23,978 nucleotides of DNA, taken from positions 1-23,978 of the forward strand of contig JBBRWQ010000053.1 of assembly GCA_038249115.1 (NCBI GenBank). Reading direction: 5' to 3'. Below the pieces are notes generated by a model. That model saw only the letters and a program-made list of their open reading frames with translations. It ran no database searches and was not told the DNA's origin. How positions within the stretch are numbered: position 1 is the stretch's first letter; each line of letters begins with the position of its first letter. This DNA is from UBA4719 sp038249115. Lineage in GTDB: Bacteria; Actinomycetota; Actinomycetes; Actinomycetales; Dermatophilaceae. Positions 16,227 through 22,367 of the stretch are shown one piece after another. The translations under genes and the position numbers were made by a program.

Positions 16227-16331
16227 CCTTGCTCAGTTCAAGCCGGTTTGCTCAGCTGAGGCCGGTTCTCAGGCCAGAACCGAGTTCTCCCAGCGGCCTC
16301 AACTGTGCAAAGTCGGTAGAGGTTGGGCTGA
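16227..16331 (-). other. Structured region following the HBHA-like gene
   Basis: This 105-bp spacer holds several short symmetric elements: a perfect 7-bp stem CGGTTCT/AGAACCG with a 6-nt loop near 16260-16280, a flanking GAGGCC/GGCCTC pair, the palindrome CTCAGCTGAG, and CTGAGCAA twice on the minus strand. No reading frame looks coding. It probably forms a folded 3' untranslated region. Confidence 0.4.
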
Positions 16332-17051
16332 TCAGTCGCCGACCTTCGGGGTGGCGGTCTTGGCAGCAGTGGCCGCAGCGGTCGCGGTCTTGGCAGCGCT
16401 CGTGGCAACCGACTTGGTCGCACGCCGGACCGAGGTGGTGCTCTTCTTGGCGGTCGTGGAGGTGCGCTTGACGGGAATGCGGGTGGCCTTCACGGACTTG
16501 CGCACGGTGGTGCTGACGGCCTTGACCTCGGGCCGCACCAACGCGACAACAGCGTCGATGACGCTCTCTGCCTCATGGCGGCCGGTGGTCAGCGTGGCCT
16601 TGGCTGCACGCTCGGTGTCGACCGCGGCCTTGCGGACGGTCGTGACGGCACCCTTGCCAAGGGTGACGGTGCCCTCTGCCTGGGCAAACAGGTCCTTCGT
16701 GGCCTTCTGGTTGCGGATTCGCTTGACCAGCTTGTGACCGCGCACGGCGAGCTCGGCGTAGGTCTGCTGCGCCTTGCCGGCCGCCTCAAGGGTCTGGTTC
16801 AGAGCCAGGGCAGGCATGTGCTGGGCCTGCTCGGCGACCTTCTCGGCACGCTTGAAGGCCTTGCCCTGCATCGCGATTGCCTTGTCCAGGGCCTTGTCCT
16901 GCAGCGCGTTGACGTCGAGGTCGGCGCGGGCGGCTACGACGCGGACACGGGCGTCGCGCATCATCTCGACAGCCAGGTCGGTGACACCGACGGCTGCGTA
17001 GACGGGGGTGGTGTCGGTAACGGTCTTGCGGATTTCCTTGACGAGGGTCAT
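16332..17051 (-). CDS. Heparin-binding haemagglutinin (HBHA)-like protein
   Basis: This 239-residue protein has the HBHA plan: a short hydrophobic N-terminal part (TPVYAAVGVTDLAVEMM), a long Ala-, Lys- and Glu-rich helical region likely to be coiled coil (about 40-130), and a C-terminal third made mostly of Lys, Ala, Thr and Ser (RKSVKATRIPVKRTSTTAKK and similar). Mycobacterial HBHA is a surface adhesin that binds heparan sulphate; whether this environmental-type protein does so is unknown, and the basic tail could equally bind DNA or polyphosphate. The ATG overlaps the XRE gene stop as ATGA, with AAGGAG upstream. The same XRE-hbhA pairing exists in mycobacteria (Rv0474-Rv0475). Confidence 0.8.
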   Translation of the reverse strand: MTLVKEIRKTVTDTTPVYAAVGVTDLAVEMMRDARVRVVAARADLDVNALQDKALDKAIAMQGKAFKRAEKVAEQAQHMPALALNQTLEAAGKAQQTYAELAVRGHKLVKRIRNQKATKDLFAQAEGTVTLGKGAVTTVRKAAVDTERAAKATLTTGRHEAESVIDAVVALVRPEVKAVSTTVRKSVKATRIPVKRTSTTAKKSTTSVRRATKSVATSAAKTATAAATAAKTATPKVGD

Positions 17052-17503
17052 GACTGCTTCTCCTTGGTGGGCTTCACTACTGGGACGGATGGGTTGTCTG
17101 CCGGCTTGCGCGCCGGACGGGGTTTGGTGGTCTTGCGCGGTGCCGGCTCGCCCACGAAGGACTCGTAGACGTCGAGCAGGACTGCCCGCTGCCGGTTGCT
17201 CAGCCTGGGGTCGGCCAGCACCGCGGCCTGGACATCAACAGCCGCGGCCGGACCGAGGTCGGTCCGCTCCTCGAGGAAGCCAGCACGGACGTAGAGGGAC
17301 TCTGCCGAGATGCGCAGTGCCTTGGCGAGAGCCTGCAGGATCTCGGCACTCGGCTTCTTCAGGCCGCGTTCGATCTGGGAGAGGTACGGGTTGCTGATCC
17401 CCGCGACTTCGGACAACTGCCGCAACGAAAGCTCCGCCGAGTGGCGTTGCTCCCGGAGGTAGTCGCCCAGGTCATGGACGGAGATCGGAGGGAACTTGGT
17501 CAT
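17048..17503 (-). CDS. XRE-family transcriptional regulator
   Basis: This 151-residue regulator has a clear Cro/CI helix-turn-helix: LGDYLREQRHSAELSLRQLSEVAGISNPYLSQIERGLKKPS, followed by EILQALAKALRISAESLYVRAG. The region from about 75 to 115 is helical, and the last 30 residues are Lys/Pro-rich and probably disordered. It matches the Rv0474-type regulator found just before hbhA in mycobacteria and is translationally coupled to the HBHA-like gene. A CATACT box 6 nt before the ATG, and the direct repeat around it, suggest a leaderless, self-regulated transcript. Confidence 0.92.
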   Translation of the reverse strand: MTKFPPISVHDLGDYLREQRHSAELSLRQLSEVAGISNPYLSQIERGLKKPSAEILQALAKALRISAESLYVRAGFLEERTDLGPAAAVDVQAAVLADPRLSNRQRAVLLDVYESFVGEPAPRKTTKPRPARKPADNPSVPVVKPTKEKQS

Positions 17504-17507
17504 GCCA

Positions 17508-17530
17508 CTAGTATGCTTGCTCTAGTTAGC
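17508..17530 (-). promoter_or_regulatory. Direct repeat over the XRE gene promoter, possible operator
   Basis: CTAGTATGC (17508-17516) is repeated as CTAGTTAGC (17522-17530), 14 bp apart. The first copy covers the minus-strand CATACT -10 box (17510-17515) that lies 6 nt before the XRE start codon. Its position fits an autoregulatory operator. Confidence 0.45.
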
Positions 17531-17574
17531 AGATTGCAAACCCAGCAAGCGTGAGGCCGCTCACACGGTGGAGG

Positions 17575-18456
17575 TCAGGCGAGGGTACGGCGCGCCTTGA
17601 CCGACAGCAGCTCCCGCGCCTCATCGGTCGTCATGGGTGGACGCTGCATCAGCCGGGCAAGATCCGCGGCCCTCGACACGAGCTCGTCGTTTCGCTGGAC
17701 CGGTTGGCCCTTGGCGAAGTTCAGGTTGTCCTCCATGCCGACCCGCAGGTGCCCGCCAGATGCGAGCGCCGCCGCGGCGATCGGCAGGTGGGTGCGGCCG
17801 ATGCCGGTCGCCGACCAGGAGGTCACCTCGGGCGGCAGGGCTTGTATGCCGGCCAGGAGGGCGGCCGGGGTGCCCGGCATGGCGCCTGGGACGCCGGTGA
17901 CGAAGTCGACGTGGACCTTGCCGCCATAGGGCAGCCCGAAGTCATCGATCAGGTGCCGCAGCGCGGCCACGTGCCCAAGGTCGAACAGCTCGAACTCGGG
18001 GACGATCTCGCGCTCCTGGGCCAGCTGGTAGAGCTGAGCCATGAACGGGTAGGGGTTGAGGAAGACGTCGTCGCCGAAGTTCGTGGTGCCGCAGGTCAGG
18101 CTGCAGGAGTCGGGCTCGGCGTCGAGGACCGTGAGTCGCTTCTCGAGCGGATCATGAACGCTGCCACCGGTGGAGAGCTGGATGACCAGAGACGTCTGCG
18201 CGCGGACGGCCTGAACGGTGTCGCGCAGGAGGACAGCATCCAGGGTGGGCTGGTGGTCGGCGTCACGGACGTGGATGTGGATCAGTGCGGCGCCGGCAGC
18301 CTCACAGGCGACGGCGGTCTCGACCAGCTCGGCCAGCGTGGTCGGCAGCTGCGGACAGTCGGTCTTGGCGGTCTCGGCGCCGGTCGGCGCAATGGTGATC
18401 AGGGTCCGCGAAACCGGGCTCAAGGGTCGTACCGTCGGGGAGGCATGGTTGCTCAT
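17575..18456 (-). CDS. BKACE (beta-keto acid cleavage, DUF849) family enzyme
   Basis: This 293-residue protein belongs to the zinc-dependent beta-keto acid cleavage enzyme family, of which 3-keto-5-aminohexanoate cleavage enzyme (Kce) is the founder. These TIM-barrel enzymes condense a beta-keto acid with acetyl-CoA. Landmarks are ITIAPTGAETAK with the substrate-binding region, IHIHVRD with the zinc-binding HxH, PEFELFDLGH, KVHVDFVTG and HLRVGMEDN. I prefer ATG 18456 because AGGA lies 8 nt upstream; ATG 18465 adds three residues. It follows ygfZ by 38 nt and may be in the same transcript. The keto acid used cannot be told from the sequence, and there are no lysine-fermentation genes nearby. 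Confidence 0.9.
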   Translation of the reverse strand: MSNHASPTVRPLSPVSRTLITIAPTGAETAKTDCPQLPTTLAELVETAVACEAAGAALIHIHVRDADHQPTLDAVLLRDTVQAVRAQTSLVIQLSTGGSVHDPLEKRLTVLDAEPDSCSLTCGTTNFGDDVFLNPYPFMAQLYQLAQEREIVPEFELFDLGHVAALRHLIDDFGLPYGGKVHVDFVTGVPGAMPGTPAALLAGIQALPPEVTSWSATGIGRTHLPIAAAALASGGHLRVGMEDNLNFAKGQPVQRNDELVSRAADLARLMQRPPMTTDEARELLSVKARRTLA

Positions 18457-18494
18457 GGCTGTCATCCTGCCAGCGGTGGGTGCCGTTCATCGCC

Positions 18495-19547
18495 TCAACG
18501 CCGGACGATCTCCTCCTGGCTGGCGCTGACCCCGGCGATCGTGCACTCGGCATCGAGGGACGTGTTGCGCTTGATGACGGCCAGGGCGATCGGGCCGAGC
18601 TCGTGGTGGCGCGCGACTGACGTCAGGCGACCGACGACCCTGCCGTCCACCTCGACCTCGGCGTCGCGCCCGGGCAGCGTGTGGCCGGAGCCGTCGAGGT
18701 GCAGGAACACGAGCCGGCGCGGCGGCCGCCCGAGGTTGTGGACGCGCGCCACGGTCTCCTGCCCGCGATAGCAGCCCTTGTGCAGATGAACGGCGGTGCG
18801 CAGCCAGTCGAGCTCATGGGGGATCGTGCGGTTGTCGGTCTCAAAACCCAGTCGCGGACGCCAGGCCGCGACACGCAACGCCTCGGCCGCCCACATTCCG
18901 GCCATCGGCCGGTCGCCGATCGCTGCCTCAAGCTGGGCGCGAGGGACGATCAGCTCACGCCAGGGACGTTCGCTCCCCGGGTGCTGCTCGGGGTCGACCG
19001 CCGCGCTGTATGCCGCCGTGTCGCCGACCAGGAACGGCCACTGGTCACTCCAGGCCAACGGCTCCCCCGACGCGGTCTCGGCACGCACCGGCTCACCGAT
19101 CACGGCGAACTCGGCCGTGACGTCGCGGACCTCGACACGCAGCATGAAACGCATGGAGTCCAGCCAGGTCTTGAGTGCCACGGCCGTGCCGGGCTCGACG
19201 GTGGCCCAGGTCGTCTCACCGTCGTCCACGAGGTGCAGATCGTGCTCGATGTGCCCCTTGGGGCTGAGCACCAGCGTCTCGGCCGACGTGCGTGCAGCCA
19301 GCCCGGTGAGCATCTGAGTGGTGATCGAGTGCAGCCAGGACAGGCGGTCCGGTCCGGCGATCGTCAGGACCCCGCGGTGCGACAGGTCCACCGCGGCCAT
19401 CCCCTCAACCAGAAGTCGCTGCTCTCTGAGGGGATCTCCGTAGTGCGCGGCAACGGCGGCATCCACGCCCTCACCGGCCACAGCGCGGGGCCGGCCCAGC
19501 AACGGGCTGGGCACCGGGCTCGGCGCCGCCACCGCAGGCGCGCTCAC
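18495..19547 (-). CDS. ygfZ: YgfZ/GcvT-type folate-binding protein
   Basis: This 350-residue protein is of the YgfZ type, which uses tetrahydrofolate to help repair or assemble iron-sulphur clusters. The family signature K-G-C-Y-x-G-Q-E is present as KGCYRGQE at about 257-264, with the key cysteine at 259. Other parts include VDLSHRGVLTIAGPDRLSWLHS near the N-terminus and RPRLGFETDNRTIPHELDWL. The C-terminal part is a GcvT barrel-like domain. I place the start at GTG 19547, overlapping the Fur stop as GTGA; the much longer open frame upstream runs through the Fur gene in another frame. Confidence 0.93.
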   Translation of the reverse strand: MSAPAVAAPSPVPSPLLGRPRAVAGEGVDAAVAAHYGDPLREQRLLVEGMAAVDLSHRGVLTIAGPDRLSWLHSITTQMLTGLAARTSAETLVLSPKGHIEHDLHLVDDGETTWATVEPGTAVALKTWLDSMRFMLRVEVRDVTAEFAVIGEPVRAETASGEPLAWSDQWPFLVGDTAAYSAAVDPEQHPGSERPWRELIVPRAQLEAAIGDRPMAGMWAAEALRVAAWRPRLGFETDNRTIPHELDWLRTAVHLHKGCYRGQETVARVHNLGRPPRRLVFLHLDGSGHTLPGRDAEVEVDGRVVGRLTSVARHHELGPIALAVIKRNTSLDAECTIAGVSASQEEIVRR

Positions 19548-20014
19548 TGGGTCCCCGGCTCGGTCTTCGGCTCGGCTGCCCGGGCTGAGCATGCGTCGCA
19601 CCATCCGTGTATCGCCATGTGTGTCACATCCGCCACAAAGCCGTGGCGGGTCAAAAGATTCCCGACGAACGGATCGGCAACCGCGACCGGGCTCTCGATG
19701 ACCGACCCACAGGACAAGCACACCAGATGCAGATGCTCGGCGTGATCGGCCAGGTGGTAAGTCGGAGACCGGTGGTCGAGGTGGGTGTGTGAGACCACGC
19801 CAACATCCTCGAGCGCCTCAAGGTTGCGGTAGATCGTGGACAGGGACAGGGACGGCCCGCCATCGTGACCGACAGCCGCGGCGAGGCCATCGGGCGTCGC
19901 GTGTCCGAGCGCCCTGACAGCAGCAATGATCCGCTCGCGCTGCGGGGTCAGCCGCATCCCCCTGGCCCTCAGGGACTCGCCGAGATCCCTCATGCCGCTC
20001 AGTCTCTCATCCAT
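19544..20014 (-). CDS. Fur-family metal-dependent repressor
   Basis: This Fur-superfamily regulator has 156 residues from ATG 20014; ATG 19993 would give 149. The winged-helix domain contains RLTPQRERIIAAVRAL and LSLSTIYRNLEALEDVGVVSH. The dimerisation domain has HLDHRSPTYHLADHAEHLHLVC and the two structural-zinc CxxC pairs C99/C102 (CLSC) and C139/C142 (CDAC). The metal it senses (iron, zinc or peroxide sensing) cannot be settled from the sequence. It overlaps ygfZ by 4 nt, and co-control of an iron-sulphur maintenance protein favours iron or oxidative stress. I see no clear Fur box in the 70-bp gap upstream. Confidence 0.9.
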   Translation of the reverse strand: MDERLSGMRDLGESLRARGMRLTPQRERIIAAVRALGHATPDGLAAAVGHDGGPSLSLSTIYRNLEALEDVGVVSHTHLDHRSPTYHLADHAEHLHLVCLSCGSVIESPVAVADPFVGNLLTRHGFVADVTHMAIHGWCDACSARAAEPKTEPGTQ

Positions 20015-20084
20015 TTGCGGGTGTTCCCGGATCTCAATTCGTCGGTGTTCTCCGACAAGATCAGGACGCGGTCGATCAGGCCGG

Positions 20085-20588
20085 TCAGCCCACGCGCTGG
20101 AGCTCTGCCGACACGTGGCTCTGCAGGCTCTGGCCGACGGCTGCCATGTCCATCGCCCAGAGCAGCCGGGAGTCCACCAGCCCGTACATCCGGGTGCCGG
20201 CGTTGTACTCCTTGGCCGCGGGACTGCGCAGAACCCCGTCGGTTCGCAGCTGGATGGAGGGCTTGGCGGGATCGCGACGACCGTCGTACATCTCGACAAT
20301 GCCCGACGGGTGGGTCAGCAGCAGCTCGACCTCGCCGTTGTCCAGGACCCGCCAGAACCCGAGCTCGGTGGCCAGCGGGCGCACCTTTTCGCCGGCCTCG
20401 TCGAGCAGCCAGGTGTGGCTGTGCCACTCCAGGAAGGGCCGACCGTCGTGGGAGCAGATGATCTCCTGGCCGAAGTGGGCCGACTCGATGGTCGGATAGC
20501 CGAACACGCCTGAACCCTCCCAGCGACCGACCAACCACGCGAGCGAGGCCAGGGCGGGCGGCAGGTTGACGTCGAGCTCGAAGACCAT
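20085..20588 (-). CDS. FABP/nitrobindin-like beta-barrel protein
   Basis: ATG 20588 gives 167 residues. LASLAWLVGRWEGSGVFGYPTIES and the following HDGRPFLEWHSHTWLLDE are the signature of the bacterial fatty-acid-binding-like/nitrobindin family (mycobacterial Rv0813c and Rv2717c). Some members bind haem and isomerise peroxynitrite; others lack haem. A histidine occurs near the end in GQSLQSHVSAELQ, in roughly the place of the haem ligand, so haem binding is possible but unproven. A TACGAT -10 box ends 7 nt before the start, and the promoter is shared with the divergent DsrE gene. It is followed on the same strand by fur and ygfZ. Confidence 0.87.
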   Translation of the reverse strand: MVFELDVNLPPALASLAWLVGRWEGSGVFGYPTIESAHFGQEIICSHDGRPFLEWHSHTWLLDEAGEKVRPLATELGFWRVLDNGEVELLLTHPSGIVEMYDGRRDPAKPSIQLRTDGVLRSPAAKEYNAGTRMYGLVDSRLLWAMDMAAVGQSLQSHVSAELQRVG

Positions 20589-20595
20589 GGGCTTG

Positions 20596-20605
20596 ATCGT
20601 AACCT
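20596..20605. promoter_or_regulatory. Overlapping divergent -10 boxes between the FABP and DsrE genes
   Basis: Within 10 bp, minus-strand TACGAT (20596-20601) and plus-strand TAACCT (20600-20605) share two bases. They lie 7 nt and 6 nt respectively before the start codons at 20588 and 20612. Only 23 bp separate the two genes, so each -35 would have to fall inside the other gene's coding region. Confidence 0.6.
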
Positions 20606-20611
20606 TGCCCC

Positions 20612-20983
20612 ATGCCCTCGAAAACACGTCAGCTGGTCATCAAGCTCACCGCGGGCATCGAGTCCCCCGAGAAGCTGTCCCAAGCGTTCACCGTCGCCGC
20701 CACGGCCCTGGCCAGCGGCGTCCAGGTCAGCCTCTGGCTCACCGGCGAGGCCACCTGGCTGGCTGTTCCCGGACGAGCCGAGGCGTTCTCGCTCCCGCAT
20801 GCGGCCGAGCTGTCAGAGCTGCGCGATGTGGTGCTCGCCGAGGGCCGCCTGACCGTGTGCAGCCAGTGCGCCGCACGACGAGACCTGACCGAAGGCGACC
20901 TGCTGCCGGGAACCGTGATCCGGGGATCTGCGGCCTTTGTCGAGGAGATCGTGCGGGACGGTGCGCAGGCACTGGTCTACTGA
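20612..20983 (+). CDS. DsrE family protein
   Basis: This 123-residue protein is a DsrE/DsrF-like single-domain protein. It has the opening QLVIKLTAGIESPEKLSQAFTVAATALASGVQVSLWLTGEATW, the LPHAAELSELRDVVLAEGRLTVC beta-alpha unit, and conserved C83/C86 in TVCSQCAARRDL. The cysteine fits sulphur-relay or sulphane-handling roles known for DsrE, but the partner is unknown. No dsr cluster is present. Its ATG is 23 bp from the divergent FABP gene, it has no ribosome binding site, and the transcript is probably leaderless. It ends 32 bp from the convergent membrane protein gene. Confidence 0.85.
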   Translation: MPSKTRQLVIKLTAGIESPEKLSQAFTVAATALASGVQVSLWLTGEATWLAVPGRAEAFSLPHAAELSELRDVVLAEGRLTVCSQCAARRDLTEGDLLPGTVIRGSAAFVEEIVRDGAQALVY

Positions 20984-21015
20984 GCCCCGTTCCGGTGCCG
21001 GCTGGGACGCCCCTG

Positions 21016-22005
21016 TCAGCCGAGGAAGAACCGGCCCACGACGTAGACGACCACGCCCCCGGTCAGCACCGAGGCACTGGCGCTCACCAGCTGCGAGCGG
21101 GCTGCGCTGATCGCCGGCAACATGGCCAGGGCGCGACGAATGGCATGGCTGATTCCGGCCGTCAGCACCCCGAGAAGAGCGGAGGGCCCCCAACCGATCG
21201 AGGCGAACGTGACACCGACCAGGATGGCCGCCGCGCCTCCGGCCAGCATCGCCAGCGGCAGCAGCCAGGCGCGCAGCCGCTGCGAGCCGCCAACCATGTC
21301 GGTGAGCGCGGATGCTGCCATGGCGCTGGCAGCCAGTGCGATCAGCCAGTCGCCGTGCTGAGTGCGCGGGAGGGCCACGAAGCTGGCGCCAGAAAGCACG
21401 ATCGCAAGCGCCGTGATGGTCGAGGCCACAGACTCGACCAGCCGAGGCCGGCCATCCCTGCGCAGGAGCTGGTGCAGGAACGCGACGATCATGGAGCCGG
21501 CGAATGCTGCGGGCAGCCAGGACAGGTAGGGATCTTGGCGGGTCGCCAACGCCGTGCCGATCGCCGCCACCGAACCGATGGCCAGCACGAGGGCCGTTCC
21601 GCGCGGGCTGGGCAACCCGAGCAGACCCGGCCAGCCCCAAGCCATGACGCCCGCAGTCAGGGCGACCGACAGCGCAACCAGCAGCGGCCCGGCGAACGCG
21701 CTGATGGTCAGCAGACTCGCGATGGCCAGGACGGCGATCGTGACCAAGGGCTGCAGCGGCATCTCGGGAACCGGGTCGGTTGCCGCTTCCTCGGCCGCCA
21801 TGGCGCGTTTGCGCGCGCGCGTCATCCGAAGTTGTTCCGACTTCCCGCGCGGTCCCGATGTCGCCGTCGGCTCAGCTGTCACAGGTGTTTCCGGAGTCAA
21901 AGGTGGTTCCGTCGTGGCGTCGGTCGCCATCGCCATCCGCGCTCGCCGCTGCGCGCGCGTCATCGCGAGCGGTTCGGGCGTCGCATCGGTCACGTGCCGC
22001 ATCAT
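21016..22005 (-). CDS. Multi-pass membrane protein of unknown function
   Basis: ATG 22005 gives 329 residues (22002 is equally possible). The first 80 are hydrophilic, rich in Pro, Thr, Ala and Arg, and contain a duplicated basic motif: MTRAQRRARMA and MTRARKRAMAA. From about 85 to the end there are about eight to nine hydrophobic segments, e.g. LVTIAVLAIASLLTISAFAG, a Gly/Ala-rich GTALVLAIGSVAAIGTALA and the last GGVVVYVVGRFFL. I do not recognise a named family. It starts 4 nt after the MoaD/ThiS stop, so the two are coupled, and this pair is divergent from the GlnR-like gene. Confidence 0.75.
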   Translation of the reverse strand: MMRHVTDATPEPLAMTRAQRRARMAMATDATTEPPLTPETPVTAEPTATSGPRGKSEQLRMTRARKRAMAAEEAATDPVPEMPLQPLVTIAVLAIASLLTISAFAGPLLVALSVALTAGVMAWGWPGLLGLPSPRGTALVLAIGSVAAIGTALATRQDPYLSWLPAAFAGSMIVAFLHQLLRRDGRPRLVESVASTITALAIVLSGASFVALPRTQHGDWLIALAASAMAASALTDMVGGSQRLRAWLLPLAMLAGGAAAILVGVTFASIGWGPSALLGVLTAGISHAIRRALAMLPAISAARSQLVSASASVLTGGVVVYVVGRFFLG

Positions 22006-22009
22006 CCCA

Positions 22010-22282
22010 TCACCCGCCCGCAAACGGGGGCAGCACCTCGAGGGTGGCCCCCTCCGACAGCTGCTCAGAAGCGGTCACCGCACGACCGTCCAGCAAGATC
22101 GTCGACACGTCCAGGACGACCGAGAGCCCGGTATGCGCGGCCGCGGCCGCCTCCAGCACGTCGCCGACCCGATCGCCCGCGAAGCGATCGCTGTCGCGTC
22201 CCGCCATCGCCCGCGCCGAGGCCCAGTAGCGGACCGTGACGTTCACCGTGGCGCGGGTCGCACCTGCTGGGCCACTCGTCAT
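22010..22282 (-). CDS. MoaD/ThiS family sulphur carrier protein
   Basis: This 90-residue ubiquitin-like protein has a beta-grasp pattern: VNVTVRYWASARAMAG, an alpha helix in VGDVLEAAAAA, then LLDGRAVTASEQLSEGATLEVLPPFAGG. It ends in Gly-Gly, the residues that carry the thiocarboxylate in MoaD and ThiS. ATG 22282 was chosen because CAGGAG lies 8 nt upstream; the longer open frame would overlap the glnR promoter. No moeB, moaE or thiG partner is in the window, so the sulphur acceptor cannot be assigned. It is translationally coupled to the membrane protein gene downstream. Confidence 0.9.
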   Translation of the reverse strand: MTSGPAGATRATVNVTVRYWASARAMAGRDSDRFAGDRVGDVLEAAAAAHTGLSVVLDVSTILLDGRAVTASEQLSEGATLEVLPPFAGG

Positions 22283-22337
22283 ACCGGCATCTCCTGCGTG
22301 TGTGTGAGGTGTCTCATGAGGCGAACTAGCACCCCGG

Positions 22338-22360
22338 AGAACGTGGTTCTGTCCTATTCT
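22338..22360 (+). promoter_or_regulatory. GlnR-like gene promoter with an inverted repeat in the -35 region
   Basis: TATTCT at 22355-22360 lies 7 nt before GTG 22368. Directly upstream is the perfect inverted repeat AGAAC-GTG-GTTCT (22338-22350), where the -35 should be; no TTGACA-like box is present. This is a plausible site for a regulator, possibly GlnR itself. Confidence 0.5.
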
Positions 22361-22367
22361 GCCAAGA

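Larger units (their letters stand above)
1761..19015. repeat. Over-represented octamer CGGCATAC (12 dispersed copies)
   Basis: CGGCATAC occurs on the plus strand at 1761, 8944, 10484, 11365, 13989 and 14665. On the minus strand (plus-strand GTATGCCG, leftmost base) it occurs at 3939, 6691, 8710, 12201, 17844 and 19008. Ten are inside genes and two are between genes. Inside genes it is read as Ala-Tyr (GCA-TAC), Gly-Ile (GGC-ATA) or Arg-His (CGG-CAT), so no single codon pair explains it. The range given is the span of the copies, not one continuous element. Confidence 0.75.

Noticed and set aside
17551..18771. A 406-residue plus-strand open frame
   Set aside because: It is antisense to the BKACE gene and the end of ygfZ, whose motifs are unambiguous. 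The translation shows no domain.
19548..20299. Upstream extensions of the ygfZ and Fur frames
   Set aside because: The extra N-terminal residues run through neighbouring genes in other frames and lack conserved sequence. GTG 19547 and ATG 20014 give normal family lengths and, for ygfZ, a GTGA overlap.
20566..22239. A 557-residue plus-strand open frame
   Set aside because: It overlaps DsrE, the membrane protein and MoaD-like genes, all with recognisable families in other frames. Its translation is low-complexity Arg/Pro/Gly/Gln-rich, as expected from an antisense frame in GC-rich DNA.
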